Assembly (NCBI GenBank): GCA_036362985.1
Contig: JAYGXS010000001.1
Span: 39,391,738 to 39,455,737, forward strand
Reading direction: 5' to 3'
DNA: 64,000 bases
Source: Ligula intestinalis
Taxonomy: Eukaryota; Platyhelminthes; Cestoda; Diphyllobothriidea; Diphyllobothriidae
Below the pieces are notes generated by a model. The model saw only the letters and a list, made by a program, of their open reading frames with translations, made no database searches and had not been told where the DNA came from. Positions within the stretch are counted from its first letter, which is position 1, and each line of letters begins with the position of its first letter. Shown one piece after another: positions 34,901 to 46,900 of this stretch. The translations under genes and the position numbers were made by a program.

Positions 34901-37900
34901 CGAGGACTAGGTTTAAATCGTACGCGTCATTGTTTTGAATTTTGCCATTCAGTTAATTTTTATCTCATTTCATAATCACTACCGTACCATGTCCGCCGAG
35001 AACAGTCAGGAGTCCTAGAAAAGGTGGTAGGCGTCTGAACATGGTTTGAGTAAGTTATAAAAAAGGTCAAAGACATCTCTAGAGTCTCATGGTCTGCTAA
35101 TTTTTGAAATACCAAATTCATAGAAGTCGTCACAGACCCATGGTCTCGAGATAGAACAGACAATCTCCGGTAGAGGCGTGATCCACGACAACCCTGTATA
35201 TGTCTAGGTCATACATGATTGCAGCTGTAACAAGCAAGTGGCATAGGATAGAGGGAGGGGTGAGCTCGATGTTGCTCAAGTCTCTCCCGGGAGTAATGTA
35301 GATTCTTGTCTATTTTACGAACGAAAAAGCACGATAGTCAGTAGGACGCCCTCTGGCCACACAAGGTTGGTTGCCTTTATTCAGCTGGAAGAAGTAGTTG
35401 AAACGTCATTTACTTAGCCCAACTGTTAATTTTCTGGAGCAATAACTTCTTATTGTGCTGCAGTGGATTCACATAGGTTCAAGAAGTGTCTTGATGTCTA
35501 GCTATTTGTATGCCCTGAGTCCATGTGTCTGACTGCAATTTTTCGGGGATTTGGATGCAACCTCAGCATTCGTATTCGATTTACACCGTTTCTTTTCATT
35601 TTCCTGTAGGACCGGAGACCTGCGGCGGGACTGCGTTTAAAATCTCAGCCGTGGATGGGTCTGTTTCGTCACTCAGTTGGATCGACAACTCTCTGCCAGG
35701 CGGTTTGGAGGGACTGGAATACATCGACGAGGTCAGGTCGAACGTTGTTTTTGATTTGATAACCTTTCCGGCTACCTTAATGCACATACACCCCCCGGCC
35801 ACATTAAGATCTATATAACAAATGAAGACTTAATAAGTGCAATTTAAATAGCTCCTTGCTGTTCCTCGTATTCAGGCGAACATTTACTCCCAAACCTTGG
35901 TGTTCTTCGGTAGACCGCGCCATTTTTTCCTTTAAAGTCACCCGACGTGGGTGGAAGCGAGGGCCAGCTTTCTTCACACAACACTAGGCTGTGACTTCGA
36001 AGTAAGATCTCGGTTTGATTTCAGCTGGCAGTAGACAACTGGAACTGATGAGTTTTCGAAGCTGTCAGTATGACCAGATATTGCCCTATCAGAGACAGGT
36101 TGCAACAACTCACGCAGCAGTACTCCTTAAGGCAATGTTTAGAAATCCGACAGAACGATTACTCTCGCGTGTCACGAACAAGTTAAGATGTCCAGTACAC
36201 TGTAGCTTAGCCGAAGCTTTTGTGCCGAAGGATCTCCGAACTAAATAAGGATGAGGTTGGCAGATCATATTATCGGCAAAGAAAAGGGAGACTGGAATGT
36301 CCATTGCTGACTTATTAGCCATCGTCAGCCCGTCATACCCAGACCCAAGTGGTGTCCCACCCGAGCCTCGAATTTACGACCTTTTTTGATCAGAGCCAAA
36401 AGCTCTAACCATTGACCCACGAGGTTGTTGTCTCGCAGGTTTAGGTCAGGGGATATTGACACTCATTGATGAACGCTCACCGGACCGCTAATGGAACTCA
36501 TCTGTCCAGCTCTACTTGTCCTTACAGCCGTAACAACTCGTAGTAGGCAGATATTATTACNNNNNNNNNNGCTAATAAGTCAGAAATGCCCATTACAGTC
36601 TCCCTTGGCTTTGCCGGCAATATTATCTGCCCACTAATATGAACTTTTACGGCTGTCAAGGTCACTGTCGCGGACTAAGGCAGAGCGAGACAGATAAGGG
36701 CCGTTAGCCGTCAGGTCAGCGTTCATCAACGAGCGATATGTTTCTCAAACAAAGCGTCTTCCGTGTATTTGACTAAGGAAATTTCCTTCTTCTAGGATTC
36801 GAGGCCACCAGTCATGCACATGTCTCAGTACCGAAAACATCAATAATCACCTATTTGTCCGTCTTCGGCTTCCTATCACACAGGCGCCTGAGTAATTTGT
36901 AATTCCCTACTTTCTATTTTAGGCGACATGCGTGGTCTGGCATTCCTTACCGCCCGTATTCAACTGCGTCGCCACCAACACCACCACCACAGTCACTGAT
37001 CCACAAAGCGGGCAGGCCGCAGTCACAGCCCCGTCTGTCGAACCACCGCCTACAAAACCCTTCCTACCCCTGCTACATCCCTTTGTGGTGGAGGTCTCCC
37101 AAGGCACATTTGATGCCCTGCTCAGTTTCATCCTCAATGCGTTGCCATCAGCCCTCTGCTTGGACAGAGAGGATACCGCTGCCACGTGTGCGACTGCTTC
37201 CAACCTCATTTGCTCTGCCCTGAAGCTTCTCAAAATCCAGCTGATGGTTGCGAAGTCACGTTCTCTCCGCCTGCCCGAGACACTGGCTAAGCGAATACTT
37301 TCTTTGGTGCGTCTCCCCACTCTTCCAGTCTCTGTATAGGTGTATGACGTGCTCATTTTGACCGCTGAGCGGAGGAAGGGCCTCTCAGTATCTGCGTTCT
37401 CTGAGAGCACAGAGCCTGGATAGGAGGACTATCCTTTATCAGCACTTAACGGGCCTAGCGTATTGTTTTTATGCTCTTTATCTATCTGTATTTCATGTCC
37501 AGCCACTTTTTATAACAGACATCTAAGAAAAAGCCTTTGGTAACAGTTAATTTGGTCGCCCACCTTAGATAGCCCAGCCCCAGAATGCTGTCTTACGGGA
37601 CCGGTGGTATTAGTCTATTAGTTTGATTTTAGTTTTAGTTTTGTTTAGTTTTCATTTTAGTTAATTGTATTTAATTTAGCTTAGTTTAGTTCAGTCTATC
37701 GTAGTTATTTAAGTATATTTATTTAACGTTGGCGGTATCTAACTAAATTAAAAACTAAACCTTAACTTAAACTAATAAACGGCATCATAAAATATAAACG
37801 CAACTTTACTAAAATTAATAAATCTAAAAGTAACCACAGGGACTAGGGATATCTAAGGTGAGCGACCAACTTAACTGTTACCAAACTGTGTACTTATGTA

Positions 37901-40900
37901 GTTACCTCTCCCACTGTTTTCACGCCTTCGTCATCGCTTTATTCAAAAACGATCATCTCTGTAGTAAACTACGATATATATTGTCCTTACTGCTTCTGCC
38001 AAGACTATGTCCTTATGTAGTGCATGCAAGCCTTGCATTCAATGCTCTCCTTCCGGATGCAGGCCTACTATTAAAGAATGCTAGGTTTGCCTTCGCCGCA
38101 CAATAACCATCCAAATGCATTTCTTAATCTGATGTTCACCTCTGGAGGGCCCAAACCGAAGTTCCCCAAATGCTGTGACGTTCTGTACCGTGCATTACAG
38201 ATGATTCAGGGGGGTGACAGTGTGCAATACTGCAGGTGTGGGTGTTAGAATAGCACTGCGCCTCAGAGCTGAAATGCATAGCCAGGTGAACAAACTGGTC
38301 TAGGGTATTGTATCCCGTGTCTGAACTGTCCCTGTAACTACAAAGGTCAAGGTGAGTGCAAACTCGATCGCGAGCACATGAACACCGGCTGACTGTCCTG
38401 TGGAGTGGTTAATTATCACAGGTGGCTGCCCGCACTGTCGAAACGGATAACAAGTTCAACTACGCAGACGTCAGCGTTAGAGAGAACGCAGTCGGCCAGC
38501 ATATTGCTCTTGCACTCACACACAGAATTTGTGCAGCAATCTCCAGACTGATCTAAGGGTTTTCAACATCCATTTGTTGTCTTATAATCTTCCTTCTTGG
38601 GTGAACTCCTGTTTGAATCAAAAAGCCCAGAAACAAACAATTTGTTTCGCTGCCCAATCGATGTCTTTTAAAAAAATCTAATAGATATATGTTACTTCAA
38701 TTTTCGACTCTGTGCTTTCAATCAAGCGCTCTGATGTATACACAAATCGGGCAACTGTTTGAGACCGCTCTATCTTCCACCTGTGCCCCACAGCAGGGTG
38801 GCGCAGGGACAGTGACGATAAGACGCGCCACGTGGCGCAAGCAATTCTTCATAACGAAGCAGACTTGTGTGTGTATTCTCACACCCACAGTATCGTAGTG
38901 AGAAATGTCTGAAGATTGGCTAACATCACCAAACTGTCCGTCTACGCGTACCCTTTACCACCTAGCCAGTTACGCTAATTGCATCAGATCACCGTAAGGG
39001 GTCTCGGCTTTCGTGATAGCGAGACGTTTCCTAGGGGAACATTGCAAAGGAACTATTTCAACGTTTCCTAAAGGAAGACCGATTTATCTCCGCAGCTGAT
39101 AGCTTTCCAGACCACGACCGTTACAGGGAGTTGTGACAACTTAAAACATTTCTTATTTCGAAGAAGAGGAAGACGCGATCTTTGGAACGACAGTTTTATT
39201 CTGAGCTTTCGGCTCCACACGAGAAGCCATCGTCAGAGAAAATGAGAAAACAGCAAGCGTTGGCTACAAGTAAATAGAGTTGGTAGGGGGGGGGGTGGCA
39301 ATTTGTGATTGGTCCATGTCCACGCCACGTCCATTCTCACGCTATGTTATCGCGTCTCCTACGCGCGTCCCTGGAGTTACGGCATGTGACCTTGACGTGG
39401 CAGCCTGCATGCTTGTAGAGGAACTGGGCCCTGTTTTCTGGTCACGGGCACGAATGGCAAAATAACAGCTCAGGATAAAATTGTCGTTCCAGAGATCGCG
39501 TCTCCCTCTTCTTTACAACAAGAACCTAGGGCACGCATATTCACTTCTTATTTTTTGGCGAGAATCTTAAGTAAGTATTACTTATATGGGTCCTCTCAAC
39601 AGGACACGAAAATAGGAACGTCCCGCTAAAATAATAAAGATGCTCCTGCGCATAATTCTAGGAAGGGTAAGTATTCCTGTTTCTAGCCATAACAAAAAGC
39701 CAAACCGTAATCCTAATTTTAATCCTCTAATTAGCCCTAACCCTTACGTTCAACCGAACTTGTGTTAACCCCTAACTAAACCGTAACCCTAGAAAGAACC
39801 CCATTTTCAATGAAATTTGGTGTAAAGGCACTTCTGTTTCGGGCGTTTCCTGTTCTTCTGTCCGTACCGAATCCTAATCAGTTGACTTTGCCTGCTGCTT
39901 TTTCCTTGCTTCAGCGGCCTTTTTATAGCTATTTGTTCTTTCACCGTTGCTTCAGCTGTCCTCAGTCATGGAGGAAACCGATCGGGTTGCCCAAGGCAAT
40001 CCGACTTCCAGCAGTCACGCGTCCCTCAGAGCCCACGCGCACGCCTGTCTCACCTGTGGTTGGCCCCTGCTTGCTTCGCACTCTGTCACCTCACTCATGG
40101 CCTCCCTGGAGGAACAGCTCCATGCGATGTCTGTGAGCCGCGCCACTGGCGCCGCCACTGCCGGGCACCACCAGAGCAGCGTCGTCATTGAGCTGCTGCT
40201 GGGTTCCCTGTTGACCCACTTTGGCGAGGAGGGAACCTCCTACAACGCGGACAGAAGAGCCTTCTGTCCACTGCTGCGTACGAGCCCACAGGGCGCTGGC
40301 CGTCTGTGGCGTCTGCTGTTGGATGTGGCTACACGTAATGAGCGGTCTGTCCTTCCAGTTGCCCCCAGTGTGCCTTCCGCTGGTGGTGCCCCAAGTTCAG
40401 AAAGCCGGGCTTTGGTAAGTGAGCTTGCTGGCCCGAGACCCTTTTCCTTCTTTCTCTTCGTTTGCAATTCCCATCCTCTCTGTGGACTTGCATTGTGTCC
40501 CGTCACTCACATACACCTGCGCTAAATGTTTGCTCCCTGTCTTCAAATGAAAAAGATCAAATTCTAGAAGTTGCTTAACAGGTAGATAATCCACTGCAGG
40601 TCAAGCTGTATGCCGGCCTCTAATTAGGTATGTTGTAACGGTGACAAGCTGGGATGTCACTGTCTGATTACGCACTGTTTGAATCCTCAAGGAAGAGCAC
40701 AACAACATGGGCGTAACAGTAGCAGCCAACCCAAGGAGGGTTTTACTGTATGCAGAACCCGGAGTGGCTGTATCGGGTGTCAGTGGTCGCGGAAGAAGCC
40801 CAGGCTGATGTGGACTGCGTCCAGTCACACACCGGAGGGTGTCTGCAATTCTCAGCAAGCCCCTGTGTGAGATGTAACAGTTGCTCATAAGTGATTTTGA

Positions 40901-43900
40901 AGTGAGTTCAAGTGTTGCGTGATTGGTGCGTTTGATTACTCGAGGAGTGTTGAGGCCACCTGCTGCGTGGCCGCAGGGTGTCGCGCTGACGAACGCTCGC
41001 GTGCGTGTGCGCACGTTTGTGTGCGAGTGAAAATCCGTCCAGCTGTTGAAGGTCATCGAGTGGAGACAGTCACCAGCGCAGATACGTGGCTCTGAGGCTG
41101 CTCACATTGAATAGGGAATCGTTGTTGGCTGTCGGCCACAGGAGCGATTCGTCAGGACAGCCTGCAAGGTTATGCTGGCAGGTGGTTAGACTGACTCCTG
41201 ACAAGGTATCCGTCCAGCCTGTGTCGTTTGTATAACGCAGCCCTCTTACGCGCGTAGATTATTGCAGGAGGGATGGACCACATTTATTGCCCGTGAACCG
41301 CCCCAAGACACTTGACTGCATGACTATTAATGCGAGCTTCTCAAGCACTCTCACCAAACCCATTCATTGAATTGGTCATTTCGGGCACTAGTGCTCAATC
41401 TGGATTTATAGTTTCCATTGCATTTTTATCTGTGTCGGACTTAAATGACAAAGGGATCAGAGACATTTTAGTTTAGTTCAGGCAGTGTTTGTTTCAGGAG
41501 GTAACATTCTCTGCTCTGCTCATCCTAGCTTTAAATTAATGCTCCAATCTGTATTTGATTTCAATTTAATCAAGCATTGAAATGTGGGATTAATAAGTTA
41601 AAAAAGTTAAAAGGTGCCCTTTTCAATTGATGACTCATTGAAAGTACCTTCATGTTCAATAATTTCTTATCGGGCTACTACAGTTATGCAACAACGCCCA
41701 TACTTCTGGATTACGAGAACATATAGACAAATTATTTGTTACCATGTGCATGCACACAATAGACTAATAGAAATTTCGTCATGGTAAGTGAAGTGTCAGT
41801 CAAAGAATTCTTCCGTACGCACAAGGATGGCTTCCGGAGCCGAATCGCAGCCGCCTCCACCATTTTTACTAACCGCCATTGTGGTTATTTCCTGTGTTTT
41901 GTGATTCTATGCAAGAAATTGCCTAACTTCTCTGGACATATAGATCAATAAAAGCCGGTGTCTCTGAGGCTTGGTTTACATGCACATTCCCTTATCTCCC
42001 TGTAAACTTATCGTTTCTGCTTCCCCGTTTCAGGACAACGCCTTCCCTCTCCTCTCTATTTTAACCAAGTGAGTTATTTGTGGGTTTTTAGTGCTCTGCT
42101 TCTGTTCTCATCTGCATTCAATTACCCAGAAACCTTGCTGTTTTTATTTTAACTGGTGCTCGCATACTGAACTTCTGCCCCTTCCGGTCTCCTTAATTTT
42201 CACTTTTGACTGTTTGGTCGACGAATTTAATTGCTACCGCACGAGGTTTGCGCAGTGGTGGCTTGTGCATAAAATTGCTTACGTGGATCCAGAGAGTTTA
42301 ACGGCACTCCTGTTGCTCTACCCAAAACTTATACTTGAGTAGCAAGGTGAGCGAGGCTTGGCATTGACGCAGCTGGTTCGTACTAACCACTCGAATTAGA
42401 CTTCAGTAAGTGAGGAGTTTCCTAAAGACACAGTAAGGGTAGTCTGATCGTCTTTACATAGGTGAACCGAGCTATTCCGTCAGCTGGCCATCTTCCAACC
42501 CATGATGGCTATTACGTCGTACCAGTTGGAAAGCGAATAAACGGGTGTTTACAACAAAGTTCACCTATCGGTCCGAACTGACCGATCACAGGCGGTTTCT
42601 GCACAAGTACAAATGGAGCCGACTGGTGATGGGGCAGGGGGGGGAGGCGAGCTTGGCTACTGTCGTGGCCCCAGGTCGTCGTTCAGCGCCATAAAATACA
42701 CGCACACACACGCATACATACGCACATTGTGCGTTGCCCGTCGTCAACAGCGTTGAAAAACCCCACCATGTGCCTGTTGTACGAGTGAGGCGCGATTTTA
42801 CACCGATTTTCTTCGTGTATGTGTACACATGAGAGCATAAATCAAACGCTGCCCGAATGCGCACGGTTTACGCGGATGTGACCGGCGTTGGTCTTTGCTC
42901 CGACCTCTCTACTGGTGTAGTGGCCGCAAGAGTTACTGGAGCGTGTTCCTTCCCATGATCGGCTGATTTTGGTCGGCAGCTGGAATGACCGGACTGCAGT
43001 AGCCAACTCCTTACCTTATTGGTTGCTTTAGATTTGGTTGTCAATGTGACAGTAGCGAGAGAATGCTGTAATACGCTGATCAGAAGTGAGAAATTTTCAC
43101 TAATGCGTTATTTCAGCACCGCCTCAAGCACCTTTTAACCTCGTATCTCGGCTGGCTGGCCGGACTGACTACCTCCTAGTTAAGTCACACTTGCATAACT
43201 AGGTTCATGGTCTTAGTTCCGTGTGTGCTGCCGAAACTGACCAAACTCATAGATCAGACCATGTTCTTAGTCGCAACCGCCGATAGAAACTGTGAGACAT
43301 ACGACGTCTTGATGTCCGAGTATTATGACATAGCAGCGCGGCCGAAGTCCCGAGCGTAGAATACCCTTCCTATTTTATAACCAGAGCCGAGGTAGAAGGC
43401 AACAGGTTTGTTCAGTCTTTAAAAAGCCCCTCTGGATCCGACGCGACATCTCCATCTCAACAAAAATCTGTGCGTACTGTGCATCCGTCCGGTCAGTCCT
43501 CCTCCTCTGCGCTCGTGAGTGCTGAGCTTTGCGAAGGCTAGACGTATTTGTTTATCGTTACCTGCAGACCATCCTTCGAGTGAAATACACGGATGTCGTC
43601 TCAAATGAGGTCGTCCGTACTCGCTACTCGCTAGGATATCTCAGGCCGTCCAAGGAAAGGGACTAAGGTGGTTTGGTCACCTCGTCTGCCACCCGCCTCA
43701 CGAGCTCAGTTATACTACCGTCGATTAGACGCCGTTGGCATCTGGTGGCTTCGTAAAGCAGATAAACTAAAAACCTGTTGCGACACAATTCGTCAAAACC
43801 TTCCGTATTCGGTCTCCGTCACTGCAGAAGATAATGGGCTGAACTTTCCGGATACGCTGCCGCAAATCATCGCGCATGGAGAGGTGTTATATGTGACATC

Positions 43901-46900
43901 ATTGAGACCGGCTACATCGGACATTATCATAACCGTACGAGGTACAAGTAGTACAAGTAAGGCAGGAAATGGCCATCGTTTAAGTCCTCTGTGTGCAAGC
44001 TAGTGGAGATAATCCGTGAACTCGTTCAGCAGCCTCGCAGGGGTTGAATAAACGGAAGAACCTTCTAGTTTTCTGTCTAGCTCGCGGCCCATTCGTCTTT
44101 ATTTCCTCCTACTTGGGCAAGCGTTGCCGAGCGCGTTTATCCTCGCGGACTTTTGGTATTGATCTTTAAATCGGACATTTTAGTGAAGTTTGCTAGGCAC
44201 ATCGAGTGCATGCAGGTCGCCAACAGTTGTTCGGATTTTGTGTTTAAGGTTGTCTCTAGGACTTTTGTTCCTCAACCTAGCTAAAAAATAGCCTTGGGAA
44301 CCTAATCGCTCTAATGGCGGCTCAAAGCGTACGAAACCTCATTCATCCGCGCTCTAGTATCACTATCGTGACTGCTTTTTTGTGTGGCTAGAGAACCTGT
44401 TTATCAGACAGCTTCCCATCGTTTGAGAACGTTTTAGTATCCGTCACCTGTGGACGCACCGAATAGTCACCAGTCGAGCTAGGTGAAGAATCCGTCATAC
44501 TGAGCCACTATTTCCCTCTACACAGCCATAAGGCTTGTGTCGTGGGTCGATGTTCAACAGCAGACCTCCGAAATCCGTTTCATTTACGCTGCCAAGGCTA
44601 TCCGAGTTTTGGGGTGGCTTGGATGACTTATATGACAGGAATAGGAAGTCCCCGCCTGACTAAAATAGGTGATTTTTTGATAAATTTCAGGAAGGATAAA
44701 TATTTCCATGCCTTAACCCTAACATAAAACTCGAGTGGAACCTTAACCCTAGCCTTTTCCTTAATCCAAGCCCTACATCTACAACGTAACCAAACCTTAA
44801 TCCTTACTATAATGCTGACATGGCAACTTACCCTGCGTACCCATTAAATAGCCGCCAACCTCTGATTGCCTTCCTACAATAGAGGGAACAATCTTGGTGT
44901 TTGTGGTTATAGTAGATCCTTAATGCTTGACCGCAACAAACCCTCAACTTAAACCTAGTCCGCACATTAATCCTAAACTGACTTTTCCCCGGAATTTATT
45001 GCAAAGCCACATCTATTGTGGACGGTTCCTGTCTCTGGGTCGGCAAAATTAGCTTATGTAGGCCCACTCATATACCCCTAGTTCCAGCATTTTGCTTCGC
45101 AAAAACGGTGGCTATAGAGTTTTGGGGGGGTGGGGAAATAGGATAGGCGGAGGAGGACATATTTAGAAGTGTAAAGTAAAAACAATGAAGTCGACGTTGC
45201 TTCCCGCGGACGCTGGGAGTAAGTTGTTCCGCATGTAAATTGAAGGTGTGCACGGCGCTTTGCGCCGCGGACTATACTAATCTAAATCCAGAACGGTAAG
45301 GTGGACCTCAGGTAAGTTGGAGTAGACGACCTCCTAACCACCATTTCGATTTTTTGGGAAATTCAAGAAGCCTGCAATTGGATACTCGGGTTTTTCCGCA
45401 ATTAGTTAAACGATAATGCGGACTAGGAAAATCTACAGATATAAATCAACAACACTTCTAAATACAGTAAACTAAAAATAAGTTTAGCATTTATTGCAGT
45501 ATATTCCACTACGCGTCCTATTTCCCCACCCATAAAACCCTATAACTACCGTTTTCGTAGGAAAGCATGCAGGGAGCAGAGATTAATGAGTGGGCCTACC
45601 TAAGCTACTGTTGTCACTGGGTCCTTTTTTGGGCGACGATCAATGTCACCCTTATCATTTTTCTTTGTTTCATAGAGTCTGTCCCGGAAAGAATATAGTA
45701 TTTTTCCTCTGCGCAAGGTCGCTTCTGTTTAAAATGGTCTTCTTTGTGGAGCGTTTTATTAATCAAGCAACTTTTCGATTTTTGATGCTAATCAGTCCCT
45801 TCCCTCACTTCTAAGGGAGGTTTTTGAGGCCACTGAACGCCTGATAATATCGGAGATGCCTACCAGCAGCAGTAGCAGGAGGAGCGTGCGTACCCGATCA
45901 CCTACCGCGACCTCCGGGGATCAACCTCCCAGCGCCAAGTGCCGACGCCTGTTGGACAGTCAGCATACTTCGACTGCGACTGCGTTACTGCCTAACAATG
46001 ATGTTCAGGCAGCTAAAGGAAAGCTGAATTACTACCACAGAATCAATTCCTCGTATCAGCAAGCTCTAGATAAAATGACAATCCTGGTCCTGATGTTTCA
46101 ACAGGAGCTCGTTACCCTTTTAGCCAAGTTGGCCCTCGAGGAAATCGAGCCGTCGGGTGAGGACGCAGGATCAGTTGCCTTGGCACAATCACCTGGTAGG
46201 TGCTCCGGCCAAAATTTGTTTTCAACTTACTCGTTGTATTCAGCGATTATACCCATGTAAGCATTCAGGAAGTCAAGTTAAGTGAACGGACGTTTTCCAT
46301 TTATTTATCATCTGACAGATACAATCATATAAGGGAGGGAAGAGTTAACAAAAGTTAAAGCAACTAATCAGTAGTAATTAAAGGGAGAGGAGGAAGAGGT
46401 GTTAAGGAATTGAAGGGGTCAGATTCTAGTCATTATTAGGGACCAGAGAGTGGAAAGGTGGGGGAAGGGCACCGGCAATTAGTTTATGTCAACCCGTCGT
46501 CCTTGTCTTGCGTTTTGGTGGGAGGCGTGAGGACCCGAAGTGTCATCGTCTCATGACCGTGTGGGTGGCTTGGGGAGGCTTGTTGTCACTGTCTCGTCAC
46601 CGTCTCGCGGCGTGATAGGAAGCATGGGGACGGATGTTGATTTGGTCTTCGGCCACGAGAGCCCTAATGCCTGTACAAACGCCTGTTGTGCGCATAAGAT
46701 CGGGTTAGTGAGAAATATGGCGACTGCCTCTGCCGTCGCAAGTATCTGCTGACGCAATCACTTGGAATTTTTCGCCGGTACTTTATAAACTGATGATGAA
46801 TTAGTTGAAAATGTTCGTTCGCCTAACTTGACTTCCTGAATGCTTACTGTTTGTACTTACTGTATGCGCACTTATTCGGTTGGGATAGATTGTTGCATGA

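Noticed and set aside
36919..37410. 163-aa minus-strand open frame
   Set aside because: Antisense shadow of giant-gene exon 10, which has splice sites and matching phase.
39680..39800. True telomere or chromosome end
   Set aside because: CCCTAA strings are degenerate, internal and flanked by the same non-telomeric blocks in three copies.
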